NCBI GenBank assembly: GCA_905479095.1
Contig: CAJQLD010000002.1
Coordinates: forward strand, 1 to 41,724
Source of the DNA: an uncultured Flavobacteriaceae bacterium
Lineage (GTDB): Bacteria; Bacteroidota; Bacteroidia; Flavobacteriales; Flavobacteriaceae
Reading direction: 5' to 3'
Length of the DNA stretch: 41,724 nucleotides
Part shown: positions 1 through 7,972 of the stretch, one piece after another
Numbering within the stretch: position 1 is the first letter of the stretch
Layout of the letters: each line of letters begins with the position of its first letter
Notes under the pieces: model-generated
The model's input: the letters and a program-made list of their open reading frames with translations, nothing else
Told to the model about the DNA's origin: nothing
Database searches by the model: none
Made by a program: the position numbers and the translations under genes

Positions 1-129
1 AGAGCGCCCTTTGTGCTTCATAATATTGAAACGGATATGCCGGTTATATTTGACCACTATTATTCAAATGAAGAAACACGTACGTGTTCTAAATGTGGTT
101 CCAAAATGGAAGCACCAAACAAAATTTAA
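1..129 (+). CDS. 3-hydroxyanthranilate 3,4-dioxygenase, C-terminal fragment
   Basis: The gene enters from outside the window; only the last 42 codons and a TAA are present. The reading frame from base 1 ends in RTCSKCGSKMEAP. This CxxC pair resembles the C-terminal rubredoxin-like metal site of bacterial 3-hydroxyanthranilate dioxygenases, which open the ring of 3-hydroxyanthranilate to 2-amino-3-carboxymuconate semialdehyde (ACMS). The next gene, four bases downstream, looks like the decarboxylase that takes this same product, which strongly supports the call. The body of the enzyme cannot be seen, so the identification rests on the short tail and the neighbour. Confidence 0.7.
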   Translation, partial: RAPFVLHNIETDMPVIFDHYYSNEETRTCSKCGSKMEAPNKI

Positions 130-133
130 GCAT

Positions 134-1216
134 ATGAAACGTAAACTTCGTATTAATGGACACTCGCATTTATTGCCTTATCCAGAAGAAATTCCTCAGT
201 TTATGAAAGATAAGGAAATTTTTTGGGTGGATGACGAACGAAAACATATGCTTCAAAAAGGCTGGAGTCGGCCGGTCACCCATTCAAGTTTTTTCTTAGA
301 TGAAAAGCTGGAATGGATGGATGAAAATAAAATTGACCATGCGGTGGTTTTAAATTTATCTCAACTCTATGGAAACGGATTACGCTTAGAGGAAATGAAA
401 AAAGCATTGCGTTTTCAAAATGATTTTAACGCCAAAGTACAACTCGATAATGCTTCAAAATTTACATGTGGATTTGTGGTACACCCCGGTTTTATTCAAG
501 GTGCTTTATGGGAAATGGAACGCTGTGTCAAAGAATTAGATTTAAAAGTCCTCTGCCTACCCACCCACTTTATGGACAGTATTGGGCAATGGCGTAGTGT
601 ATTTGATAAAGAAAATGATCCCATTTTTGAATTGGCAAATGAATATAACCTAGCGATTGAAGTACACCCTTATGATGGTGAAAAAATGATCAAACTAGAA
701 AACACCTCATGGCGTTTTCATTTAATTTGGATGCTTGCACAATGTGGGGATGCGTATCACTTTTACACCTTAAACGGAATGCAAGAACGCTATCCGAACA
801 TCCGTACTTGTTTTGCGCATGGCGGTCAAATGGCTCAAATGAATCTCGGACGTCGAATTCAAGGATTTGATGGTCGGCCAGATTTATTTGAAGGAAAAAC
901 CCACCCTCGAAAAGCGGTAGGCCATGAAAACATCTATTTTGACACACTCGTTCATGACACAGATTCCTTAAGTTTAATGTTGAAACGCCAAGGGAGCAGT
1001 CAAATTATTATGGGCTTAGATGACCCCTACCCTTTAGGGGAAATGGAAAGTGAAGCCCAATCCTCTTATCCAGGAAAACTATTAGACCTTGCCATTGATC
1101 GAAACTTGATTTCTCAAACCCAATACGATGAAATTTGGGAAGACAATACCCTAAGATGGTTGTTTGGGAATGACAAAGTAGAAGCAGAAAAACTGATTCA
1201 TAAAATTTTATCCTAA
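134..1216 (+). CDS. 2-amino-3-carboxymuconate-6-semialdehyde decarboxylase (amidohydrolase family)
   Basis: Metal-dependent decarboxylase of the amidohydrolase superfamily, 360 aa. It would convert ACMS to 2-aminomuconate semialdehyde in the kynurenine branch of tryptophan degradation. The N-terminal metal motif HSH lies at residues 10-12. A FAHGG motif follows in the second half, and GLDDPYPLGE near the end matches the family's GSDYPFPLGE with the metal-binding aspartate kept. The frame is open upstream to a TTG at 11, but that stretch overlaps the preceding gene in another frame. ATG 134, four bases after the upstream stop, is the natural start and puts HxH at the usual place. It lies in one operon with the dioxygenase fragment upstream and the methyltransferase whose ATG directly follows its stop. 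A related amidohydrolase with another substrate cannot be fully excluded. Confidence 0.85.
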   Translation: MKRKLRINGHSHLLPYPEEIPQFMKDKEIFWVDDERKHMLQKGWSRPVTHSSFFLDEKLEWMDENKIDHAVVLNLSQLYGNGLRLEEMKKALRFQNDFNAKVQLDNASKFTCGFVVHPGFIQGALWEMERCVKELDLKVLCLPTHFMDSIGQWRSVFDKENDPIFELANEYNLAIEVHPYDGEKMIKLENTSWRFHLIWMLAQCGDAYHFYTLNGMQERYPNIRTCFAHGGQMAQMNLGRRIQGFDGRPDLFEGKTHPRKAVGHENIYFDTLVHDTDSLSLMLKRQGSSQIIMGLDDPYPLGEMESEAQSSYPGKLLDLAIDRNLISQTQYDEIWEDNTLRWLFGNDKVEAEKLIHKILS

Positions 1217-1858
1217 ATGTATTTTATTCCAGAAAAATTAGATGACTACGTCGTAAGACATTCTGAAGATGAACCCGCACTTTTAAAAGCACTTACCAGA
1301 GAAACGTATCAAAAAATACTGCAACCCCGAATGCTGAGTGGACATTATCAAGGTCGAGTCTTAAGTGTTTTATCTAAACTCATTCGTCCTAAATCGATTT
1401 TAGAATTAGGGACGTTTACGGGCTATTCTGCCCTTTGCTTGGCGGAAGGATTAGATAAAAAAGGCGTTTTACACACCATTGATATCAATGAAGAACTGGT
1501 AGCGTTTCAAAGAACCTATTTTGACAAATCTGGCTTTGGATCTCAAATCATACAACATTTAGGTTCAGCTTTGGATATCATCCCAACCCTGGACACCTCA
1601 TTTGATTTGGTGTTTATGGATGCCGACAAACCTAACTACATCAACTACTTTCATCAAATTATTGACAAACTAAACCCAGGAGGCGTGATTCTTTCTGATA
1701 ATGTGTTATGGAGCGGAAAAGTCACTGAAGCAGTCGATCCTTCAGACATTTCTACAAAAATCGTGTTAGAATACAATACGTTATTAAAAGAAGATCCACG
1801 TTTAGAAACCGTCTTGCTCCCTATCAGAGATGGCCTCACGGTAAGTATAAAAAAATAA
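1217..1858 (+). CDS. class I SAM-dependent O-methyltransferase (CCoAOMT/COMT-like)
   Basis: Cytosolic SAM-dependent methyltransferase of the cation-dependent O-methyltransferase family, 213 aa, full length for the family. Motif I reads ILELGTFTGYSALCLAEG (about residues 62-79). Further on are DLVFMDADKPNY, which carries the divalent-cation aspartate, and ILSDNVLWSG, where the following Asp-Asn supplies another ligand. These match the catechol/caffeoyl-CoA methyltransferase fold. The ATG comes immediately after the stop of the ACMS decarboxylase gene, so the two are probably translationally coupled. That position suggests an aromatic substrate, but the substrate is not shown by the sequence; bacterial members are often annotated only generically. 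Confidence 0.85.
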   Translation: MYFIPEKLDDYVVRHSEDEPALLKALTRETYQKILQPRMLSGHYQGRVLSVLSKLIRPKSILELGTFTGYSALCLAEGLDKKGVLHTIDINEELVAFQRTYFDKSGFGSQIIQHLGSALDIIPTLDTSFDLVFMDADKPNYINYFHQIIDKLNPGGVILSDNVLWSGKVTEAVDPSDISTKIVLEYNTLLKEDPRLETVLLPIRDGLTVSIKK

Positions 1859-1861
1859 GAC

Positions 1862-2146
1862 TTATAAATTACGACGTACAGACCCTGTAAAGTCTTTAAG
1901 CCCGTCTTTTACTTTATTAATTTCTTCGTTTACATCTTTTGAGATGGATGTATCGACACCATTTTTATCGGCGCTTTTTTGAATTTCACCTTTAATATCA
2001 TTGGTCGCATCTTTGAGTGTTCGCATGCCTTTGCCAAGACCTTTAGCGATGCCAGGAATTTTATCTGCACCAAATACCAGGATCACGATAAATAAGATAA
2101 ACGTAATTTCTGTACCACTAATAAATAAAAAGCTAGTGTGAATCAT
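1862..2146 (-). CDS. tatA: Sec-independent protein translocase subunit TatA
   Basis: Small (94 aa) single-span component of the twin-arginine translocase, which moves folded proteins across the inner membrane. Residues 12-27 (TEITFILFIVILVFGA) form the transmembrane helix. It is followed by the family hinge FGADKIPGIAKGLGKGMR, an amphipathic helix and a charged, hydrophilic tail. No tatC is nearby; in Bacteroidota tatA and tatC are often separated. The gene is convergent with the O-methyltransferase, with three bases between their stops. A -7-like box ends only five bases upstream of the ATG, so the transcript is probably almost leaderless. Confidence 0.93.
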   Translation of the reverse strand: MIHTSFLFISGTEITFILFIVILVFGADKIPGIAKGLGKGMRTLKDATNDIKGEIQKSADKNGVDTSISKDVNEEINKVKDGLKDFTGSVRRNL

Positions 2147-2151
2147 ACTAC

Positions 2152-2159
2152 AAAGATAA
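2152..2159 (-). promoter_or_regulatory. -7 box (TATCTTTG) for tatA
   Basis: Read on the minus strand this is TATCTTTG, a perfect match to the Bacteroidota primary-sigma -7 consensus TAnnTTTG. It ends five bases before the tatA ATG, so transcription should begin at or next to the start codon. No convincing -33 TTG was identified. Confidence 0.55.
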
Positions 2160-2191
2160 CAAGTCTACTGATATTTCTTTTAAAAGCTTCA

Positions 2192-2971
2192 TTAATTTTG
2201 AGATAAATTAGCACTATTGAAGGCTTCCAATTGCACCTCGAGAAATTCTAAAATCTCTACATCGCTTTTTCCTCTACAGCGTTCTTGAAAATCGGGAGCA
2301 TCGGCGCAGAAATAATAAAACTCCATACGCTTCTCTTTTTCTAACTCATGATTAATAAAAAAAAGAGGGGCAATAACCTCTTTTATGCGACTAATGGTTT
2401 GTTGGTCTCTATCGAGTTTTACATGTTTTTTAAGCATCTTCGTCCGACCCGTAATCATATTCAAAAGTTTATTAACGTTTAATCCTAAGCCCGTATACAA
2501 AACACTATGATCGGCATCATAAAGTCGTCTTTCGGTTAAATTCATACGTGGTCCTGTATAACCAGGAATCCCTAAGTCATAAAAATCGATGGGGCGTTTG
2601 GCGTCCGAATTACCAATATCAGAATTCAAATCCCCAGTTAACAGCGTTCCAATCAGGACTTCATCTAGGGCATTAATAGATTCAGATAGCGTAACGGTAA
2701 TAGATTTAGTGCTGATATTTTGCACACTTAACACAATTGTTTTTGGAATATATTGAATGGATGAAAAATAGAGTGAATCTGACAACTTCCCTTCAATAAT
2801 AAAAAACCCATTTTGATCTGTAGTGGCGTATCTATAAGCCGTTTTATTGATCACATGAATCCCTTCTACTTGTCCATTGGCAATAATCTGGCCTGAAAGC
2901 TCAATTTGTTGAGCCTGAATGGTTACTAAAGTCATGAAACTTAAGAGAAGTAAAGAAAAAAATAATTTCAT
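2192..2971 (-). CDS. exported protein with carboxypeptidase-like regulatory (CarboxypepD_reg-like) domain
   Basis: The 259-aa protein begins with a Sec signal peptide (MKLFFSLLLLSFMTLVTIQAQ). Residues about 22-105 resemble the beta-sandwich CarboxypepD_reg-like domain common in Bacteroidota surface proteins: ELSGQIIANGQVEGIHVINKT, then YATTDQNGFFIIEG, then an SLxF/Y...V strand pattern and LDEVLIG. The rest, about 150 residues, is charged and alpha-helical, with no motif I recognise. Usually this domain precedes a TonB-dependent receptor, but no barrel is present here, so it belongs to the small stand-alone group, presumably periplasmic or outer-membrane facing. It is transcribed away from pepE. 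Function unknown. Confidence 0.7.
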   Translation of the reverse strand: MKLFFSLLLLSFMTLVTIQAQQIELSGQIIANGQVEGIHVINKTAYRYATTDQNGFFIIEGKLSDSLYFSSIQYIPKTIVLSVQNISTKSITVTLSESINALDEVLIGTLLTGDLNSDIGNSDAKRPIDFYDLGIPGYTGPRMNLTERRLYDADHSVLYTGLGLNVNKLLNMITGRTKMLKKHVKLDRDQQTISRIKEVIAPLFFINHELEKEKRMEFYYFCADAPDFQERCRGKSDVEILEFLEVQLEAFNSANLSQN

Positions 2972-3064
2972 TAAAAAAAGTAGACTTTAATTAGACACAG
3001 ATTTAAATATATTAATAAATTTACAAAAACAGACGCTATAAATACGTTAAACAAATTATAAGAA

Positions 3065-3772
3065 ATGAAAAAACTACTAATCGCAAGCACTTCAACAGTG
3101 CATGGAAGTGGCTATTTAGAATATTTACTGGACACTTTAAAAATTCATTTCAAATTTGCTGAAACAATTCTCTTTGTGCCCTACGCGCGGCCTGGCGGAA
3201 TGACTCATGAAGCCTATACCGAAATTGTTAAATTAGCGTTTTCTAAAATTGACAAAACCGTCATCGGTCTCCACGAATTTGACAGCCCAAAAGAGGCCAT
3301 CAAAACAGCTGAAGCACTATTTGTCGGAGGCGGCAATACGTTTGTGCTAGTCGACCAACTCTATAAACAAGATTTAAATGATGAATTAAAAGCCGCGATA
3401 GAATCGGGCACCCCATATTTAGGAACAAGTGCTGGTAGTAACATCTGTGGCCTCACCATTGGAAGTTCCAATGACATGCCGATTGCCTATCCACCAAGCT
3501 TCCAAACACTGGGTGTTTTTCCATTTAACATCAATCCGCATTATTTAGATCCTGAGCCCGACAGTACACATATGGGAGAGACCCGCGAAACTCGAATTCA
3601 AGAATTTCACCACTTTAACTCGCAACCCGTCATAGGACTAAGAGAAGGAAGTTATTTAGAAATTTTAGGGTCAAAAATCACATTAAAAGGGCCTTTATCA
3701 GCGCGTGTATTTGAAAAAAACAAATCGCCTTATGAGCTTCATTCAGGAGCAGATGTATCTAATTTGAATTAA
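3065..3772 (+). CDS. pepE: dipeptidase E, aspartyl dipeptidase (peptidase S51)
   Basis: Cytosolic serine peptidase of family S51 that removes N-terminal aspartate from dipeptides; 235 aa, the usual length. The nucleophile elbow GTSAGSN places Ser122, SSNDMPI gives Asp137 and NPHYLD gives His159, matching the Salmonella PepE Ser/Asp/His triad order. FVGGGNTF (87-94) and the ETRETRIQEF segment are also family signatures. Start ATG 3065 is the first in frame and gives a standard N terminus (MKKLLIASTS). The gene stands alone and is convergent with the GNAT gene, with one base between stops. Confidence 0.93.
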   Translation: MKKLLIASTSTVHGSGYLEYLLDTLKIHFKFAETILFVPYARPGGMTHEAYTEIVKLAFSKIDKTVIGLHEFDSPKEAIKTAEALFVGGGNTFVLVDQLYKQDLNDELKAAIESGTPYLGTSAGSNICGLTIGSSNDMPIAYPPSFQTLGVFPFNINPHYLDPEPDSTHMGETRETRIQEFHHFNSQPVIGLREGSYLEILGSKITLKGPLSARVFEKNKSPYELHSGADVSNLN

Positions 3773-3773
3773 A

Positions 3774-4199
3774 CTATAAGGGTTTTATAAGATGATATCC
3801 AGGTTTAATAAACCCGTCTTTTTCATAAAAATTTTGTGAAGGCACATTTTCTATATAAGCATTAAGTTCTATCATTTCACAGCCTTTGGATTTGACATAG
3901 TTTTGAATCCAAGTTAAAAACTGAGTCCCTAGCCCATTATTTCTGTACGATTCCTCAATAAATACATGATCCAATTCGACACTGCGTCCTGAATAATGGC
4001 GTGTACAAAACCACAGCCCAGAAACCCCAATTAAAACTCCATCATCATAGACGCCAACACACTCATAATTTTGAGTGACCATTTCTTTGAAACGTTCAGA
4101 CAAAACAGCTTCAGTAATCGAAGGTTTGGACATTTTTAAAACCAGCGGAACAACGGTTTCTATCTGATTTTCAGGAATTATTTTAAATTCGAATGGCAT
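3774..4199 (-). CDS. GNAT family N-acetyltransferase
   Basis: A 141-aa single-domain acetyltransferase. The acetyl-CoA pyrophosphate loop is visible as SYRNNGLGTQFLTWI (R/Q-x-x-G-x-G/A pattern) near residue 88, preceded by the ELDHVFIEE strand and followed by EMIELNAYIENVPSQNFYEKDGF, the typical beta5-alpha4 ending in which Asn and Tyr line the active site. The substrate is unknown; the family acetylates amines on small molecules, peptides or ribosomal proteins. It is monocistronic, with a -7-like box 20 bases upstream of its ATG. Confidence 0.88.
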   Translation of the reverse strand: MPFEFKIIPENQIETVVPLVLKMSKPSITEAVLSERFKEMVTQNYECVGVYDDGVLIGVSGLWFCTRHYSGRSVELDHVFIEESYRNNGLGTQFLTWIQNYVKSKGCEMIELNAYIENVPSQNFYEKDGFIKPGYHLIKPL

Positions 4200-4218
4200 A
4201 GACTTATCATTTATAATT

Positions 4219-4226
4219 CAAAAATA
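4219..4226 (-). promoter_or_regulatory. -7 box (TATTTTTG) for the GNAT gene
   Basis: The minus-strand sequence TATTTTTG fits TAnnTTTG and lies 19 bases before the GNAT start codon, implying a short leader of about 13 bases. This is a consensus match only, with no supporting -33 element. Confidence 0.45.
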
Positions 4227-4248
4227 CAACTATTATTTAGCATCTAAA

Positions 4249-4265
4249 TCAGTTTTGAAAACTGA
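4249..4265. promoter_or_regulatory. perfect 8-bp inverted repeat in the gpmI promoter region
   Basis: Arms TCAGTTTT and AAAACTGA are separated by a single G, giving a 17-base near-palindrome. It lies between the divergent GNAT and gpmI genes and ends 18 bases before the gpmI -7 box, overlapping where the -33 element would sit. This is a reasonable place for a dimeric repressor or activator to bind. No regulator is known from the sequence, and chance occurrence in AT-rich DNA is possible. Confidence 0.35.
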
Positions 4266-4283
4266 ATTTTGTATAAATCTTCT

Positions 4284-4291
4284 TATCTTTG
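4284..4291 (+). promoter_or_regulatory. -7 box (TATCTTTG) for gpmI
   Basis: TATCTTTG is an exact TAnnTTTG match 23 bases before the gpmI ATG. TTTTG motifs at 4253-4257 and 4267-4271 are possible -33 elements, but neither spacing is ideal. Confidence 0.5.
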
Positions 4292-4313
4292 AAGGCGTTT
4301 TAACAGCGAACCT

Positions 4314-5831
4314 ATGAACAAGAAAGTTATTTTAATGATTTTAGATGGATGGGGGAAATCTCCTGACCCTAAAGTATCTGCAATTGATAATGCAAACACA
4401 CAATTTATCGATTCTTTATACAAAAGATATAGCCACGCCAGCCTCCGTACAGATGGCTTACATGTGGGACTTCCCGAAGGCCAAATGGGCAACAGTGAAG
4501 TTGGTCATATTAATCTTGGAGCCGGACGAATAGTGTATCAAGATCTTGCTAAAATAAATCTAGCAGTCACTAATAACACGCTTAAAGATGAAGCTGTTTT
4601 AAAAGAGGCTTTGCAATATGCAAAAACCAATCAAAAGGCAATTCACCTTTTGGGCTTGGTGAGTGATGGCGGCGTACATTCGCATTTAAATCATTTATAT
4701 GGTTTACTCGATGTGATTGACGATCATGGGATTGAAAAATCTTATATTCATGCCTTTACTGATGGACGTGATGTAGACCCAAAATCTGGATATGGATTTA
4801 TTTCGGAGCTCGAAACACGCCTAGAAACTTCCTCTGCACAACTTGCAACCATCACAGGGCGCTATTATGCGATGGATCGAGATAATCGTTGGGAGCGCAT
4901 AAAAATTGCTTATGATGCTTTGGTAAACAGTGAAGGAATTCACTCAAAAAACGCCACAAGTACTATTGAATCTAATTACAAAGAAGGCCTCACCGATGAG
5001 TTTTTAAAACCGATCATTATGGTGGATACAAATCAAGCGCCTGTGGCTAAAATTGAAGACGGAGATGTGGTCTTATTTTTCAACTTTAGAACGGATCGTG
5101 GAAGAGAACTTACCGAAGTACTAAGTCAAAATGACAAGCATGAGTTTAATATGCACAAGTTAGACTTGCATTACGTCACCTTGACAAATTACGATGATAA
5201 CTTTAAAAATATTCAAGTTGTTTTTAATAAAGATAACGTCTCAAACACGCTAGGCGAAGTGCTTGAGTCTCATGGGAAAACACAATTAAGAATTGCAGAA
5301 ACAGAGAAATATCCACATGTAACATTTTTCTTTTCTGGAGGACGCGAAAAGCCTTTTAACGGCGAAGAGCGTATTATGAAAAACTCACCAAAAGTTGCCA
5401 CCTATGACCTCCAACCCGAAATGAGTGCGTTTGAACTTAAGGATGCTCTTGTGGATGCACTAGAAAAAGAAACGCTTGATTTTGTGTGTTTAAACTTTGC
5501 CAATGGTGATATGGTTGGACATACCGGAGATATGGATGCCGCTATCAAAGCCTGTGAAGCAGTAGACACTTGTGTAGAAGCCGTTATCAATACGGCTTTA
5601 AAACACAACTATACAACCTTATTAATTGCCGATCACGGGAATTGTGAAACCATGATCAATCCTGATGGTTCCCCCAATACAGCTCATACAACCAATCCCG
5701 TTCCAATTATTTTAATTGACCACGAATTAACAACAATAAAAGACGGCGTTCTTGGCGATATTGCACCCACTATTTTAAAACTCATTGGGATTGAAAAACC
5801 CGAAGTGATGACACAAAATAGCTTAATCTAA
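4314..5831 (+). CDS. gpmI: 2,3-bisphosphoglycerate-independent phosphoglycerate mutase
   Basis: Glycolytic/gluconeogenic enzyme that interconverts 3- and 2-phosphoglycerate through a phosphoserine intermediate; cytosolic, two Mn2+ ions. Length 505 aa is normal. The N-terminal alkaline-phosphatase-like motif ILDGWG supplies Asp11. GQMGNSEVGHINLGAGR holds the nucleophile Ser61. TDGRDVDP and GRYYAMDRDNRW belong to the phosphotransferase insert. NGDMVGHTGD and ADHGNCE near the C terminus give the remaining metal ligands. It is followed after 11 bases by a small HAD-like gene, probably in the same transcript. The promoter carries a -7 box and a nearby inverted repeat. Confidence 0.97.
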   Translation: MNKKVILMILDGWGKSPDPKVSAIDNANTQFIDSLYKRYSHASLRTDGLHVGLPEGQMGNSEVGHINLGAGRIVYQDLAKINLAVTNNTLKDEAVLKEALQYAKTNQKAIHLLGLVSDGGVHSHLNHLYGLLDVIDDHGIEKSYIHAFTDGRDVDPKSGYGFISELETRLETSSAQLATITGRYYAMDRDNRWERIKIAYDALVNSEGIHSKNATSTIESNYKEGLTDEFLKPIIMVDTNQAPVAKIEDGDVVLFFNFRTDRGRELTEVLSQNDKHEFNMHKLDLHYVTLTNYDDNFKNIQVVFNKDNVSNTLGEVLESHGKTQLRIAETEKYPHVTFFFSGGREKPFNGEERIMKNSPKVATYDLQPEMSAFELKDALVDALEKETLDFVCLNFANGDMVGHTGDMDAAIKACEAVDTCVEAVINTALKHNYTTLLIADHGNCETMINPDGSPNTAHTTNPVPIILIDHELTTIKDGVLGDIAPTILKLIGIEKPEVMTQNSLI

Positions 5832-5842
5832 ATTTATAATTT

Positions 5843-6253
5843 ATGGACTTAACCAACACGCTCACCCTAGCAATTGACTTTGACGGTACAATCGTAGAAG
5901 ATGCTTATCCAAAAATTGGAAAGCCGAAATCATTTGCTTTTGACACCTTAAAAAGCTTACAAAAAGACGGCCATCGTTTGATTCTTTGGACGTATCGTTA
6001 TGGCAAAACACTAAAAGAAGCTGTTGGATTTTGTAAAAAAAACGGCATTGAATTCTATGCGGTTAACAGTAGTTTTCCAAATGAAGACTACGACCCCAAA
6101 AAAAGCAGAAAAATAAACGCCGACCTTTTTATCGACGATAGAAACATTGGCGGCTTTTATGGATGGGGCGAAATTTATCAATTTATATCTGAAAGTGACA
6201 ACCCTTTGTCGCTCCCAAAGAAAAAAAGATTTTTTGGATTCTTTAAGTCTTAA
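5843..6253 (+). CDS. small HAD-like phosphatase-family protein (BT0820-like)
   Basis: A 136-aa protein with the first HAD motif LAIDFDGTIVED (Asp12 and Asp14) and a late DLFIDDRNIGG motif that can supply the acidic metal ligands. HRLILWTYRYG is in the position of motif II (Thr/Ser). It has no cap domain, so it is a minimal HAD protein, a type often found in Bacteroidota and annotated only as hydrolase. The last 15 residues are basic and aromatic (KKKRFFGFFKS). It lies 11 bases after gpmI and is probably co-transcribed, which might hint at a phosphometabolite substrate. The real substrate cannot be told. Confidence 0.75.
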   Translation: MDLTNTLTLAIDFDGTIVEDAYPKIGKPKSFAFDTLKSLQKDGHRLILWTYRYGKTLKEAVGFCKKNGIEFYAVNSSFPNEDYDPKKSRKINADLFIDDRNIGGFYGWGEIYQFISESDNPLSLPKKKRFFGFFKS

Positions 6254-6316
6254 AACTTTAGGATAACTCTAACAAAATCAAGGCTATAAAATCAATCAAA
6301 AAACGCTTTAATTAAG

Positions 6317-6324
6317 TACCTTTG
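6317..6324 (+). promoter_or_regulatory. -7 box (TACCTTTG) for map
   Basis: TACCTTTG fits the TAnnTTTG consensus and lies 17 bases before the map ATG, giving a leader of about ten bases. No clear -33 element is seen. Confidence 0.5.
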
Positions 6325-6341
6325 GGCATAATTTTCTAACT

Positions 6342-7160
6342 ATGCTCACGCTTAAATCAAAAGAAGAAATTGAACTCATTCGCGAAAGCGCACTCATTGT
6401 TTCCAAAACATTAGGGATGCTTGCAAGTGAAGTCAAACCCGGCGTTACAACGCTACATCTAGACGCACTTGCCGAAACTTTTATTAGAGATAATGGAGCC
6501 ATTCCTGGATTTCTAGGCATGTACGATTTTCCAAATACACTTTGTATGAGCCCAAACGATCAAGTCGTACATGGGATTCCAAACAATACCCCTTTAGAAG
6601 AAGGCGATATAATTTCGATTGATTGTGGTGCCTTAAAAAATGAATTTTATGGCGATCATGCTTACACCTTTTCTGTGGGTGAGATTGATGCTGAAACTCA
6701 AAAATTACTCGACGTTTCTAAAGCTTCGCTTTATGAAGGCATTCGAGCGTTTAAGCACAATAATCGTACTGGTGACGTTGGTTATGCCATTCAAAACTAC
6801 TGCGAATCCAATGGATACGGCGTTGTCAGAGAGCTCATTGGACATGGTATTGGACGGGTGATGCATGAAGAACCCGAAATGCCGAATTATGGAAAACGAG
6901 GTCGTGGGAAAAAGTTCCAAGAAGGAATGGTTGTTGCTATTGAACCTATGATTAATATGGGAACGCATAAAATCAAACATCACAATGATGGATGGACGAT
7001 TACGACCAAAGACCATAAACCCAGTGCCCATTTTGAACACAATGTTGCACTTGTAGATGGGAATCCAGAGTTGTTATCAACCTTCGCCTATGTTTATGAA
7101 GCACTAGGCATAAAAAGTAATGAAGAAGACGGATTAAGAATCGATCCTTTAACACTATAA
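6342..7160 (+). CDS. map: type I methionine aminopeptidase
   Basis: Removes the initiator methionine from nascent proteins; cytosolic dimetal enzyme of family M24A, 272 aa. All five metal ligands are present in the expected order: Asp94 (SIDCGA), Asp105 (YGDHAYTF), His168 (GHGIG), Glu201 (AIEPMI) and Glu232 (HFEHNVAL). The substrate-contacting His77 (VVHGIP) is also kept. There is no N-terminal SH3-binding extension. It appears to lead a three-gene run (map, DUF3050 gene, methyltransferase) with spacings of 11 and 3 bases. Confidence 0.96.
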   Translation: MLTLKSKEEIELIRESALIVSKTLGMLASEVKPGVTTLHLDALAETFIRDNGAIPGFLGMYDFPNTLCMSPNDQVVHGIPNNTPLEEGDIISIDCGALKNEFYGDHAYTFSVGEIDAETQKLLDVSKASLYEGIRAFKHNNRTGDVGYAIQNYCESNGYGVVRELIGHGIGRVMHEEPEMPNYGKRGRGKKFQEGMVVAIEPMINMGTHKIKHHNDGWTITTKDHKPSAHFEHNVALVDGNPELLSTFAYVYEALGIKSNEEDGLRIDPLTL

Positions 7161-7171
7161 TTAACCAATAG

Positions 7172-7969
7172 ATGAGTCGCATACAAGATATTGAATTACA
7201 ACTAGACCCCCTTCGCAACCAACTAAAATCACACCCACTATATAGTACACTTTCAAACCTAGAAGATGTCGCTGTGTTTATGGAAAAACATGTGTTTGCC
7301 GTTTGGGATTTTATGTCGTTACTAAAAGCACTCCAAAATCATTTGACGAATGTTCATGTTCCATGGACTCCAAAAGGAAAAGGCGCAACCGCTCGGTTTA
7401 TCAATGAGATCGTGATGGCGGAAGAAAGTGACCTCAACGAACTGGGAGTGCCAATGAGCCACTACGAAATGTATTTGGATGCAATGGAGCAAGTCCAAGC
7501 AGATACGAGGGTCATAGGCTTGTTTGTGAATGCGATTGAAAACGGAGACTCCATTGAAACGGCGGCGAAACGAATTGATTTAGAAATACCTATTTTAGAA
7601 TTTATACAATTCACTATGGAAGTGGTGAACTCTAACAAACCACACTGTATTGCATCGGCATTTACGTTTGGAAGAGAAGATGTCATTCCTGATATGTTTT
7701 TAGAAATTGTGAGCCAGTCGCAAACTCAAGATAATGACAAAACGTATGGTAAATTACTATACTATTTGAACCGTCATATCGAATTAGACGGGGATGAACA
7801 CGGTCCTATTTCATTGAAGATGGTGGCTGAACTTTGTGGCGAAGACACCACTAAATGGGAAGAAGTTTTGGAGACTGCAAAAGACGCTTTAAAATTTCGT
7901 CTTAAATTGTGGGATCATATTACGGACTCTATTTTAAAACTTAATACATTAGAGGTTCAAAACACTTAA
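7172..7969 (+). CDS. DUF3050 family protein
   Basis: A 265-aa soluble, largely helical protein that I recognise as the DUF3050 family, of unknown function. Conserved-looking blocks include EKHVFAVWDFMSLL (residues 38-51), VPWTPKGKGATARFINEIVMAEESD, SHYEMYLDAM (97 onward), ASAFTFGRED (161-170) and RHIELDGDEHGP (201-211). The spacing of Glu/His/Asp residues (E38 or H40, E79, H97, E169, H202, D206, H210) resembles helical heme-oxygenase-like metal proteins, whose ligands come from several helices. That link is my inference. It sits between map and a methyltransferase in a tight run, but this does not define a role. Confidence 0.75.
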   Translation: MSRIQDIELQLDPLRNQLKSHPLYSTLSNLEDVAVFMEKHVFAVWDFMSLLKALQNHLTNVHVPWTPKGKGATARFINEIVMAEESDLNELGVPMSHYEMYLDAMEQVQADTRVIGLFVNAIENGDSIETAAKRIDLEIPILEFIQFTMEVVNSNKPHCIASAFTFGREDVIPDMFLEIVSQSQTQDNDKTYGKLLYYLNRHIELDGDEHGPISLKMVAELCGEDTTKWEEVLETAKDALKFRLKLWDHITDSILKLNTLEVQNT

Positions 7970-7972
7970 ATT

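Noticed and set aside
11-133. N-terminal extension of the ACMS decarboxylase from TTG 11
   Set aside because: It overlaps the dioxygenase tail in another frame, and ATG 134 gives the family N terminus.
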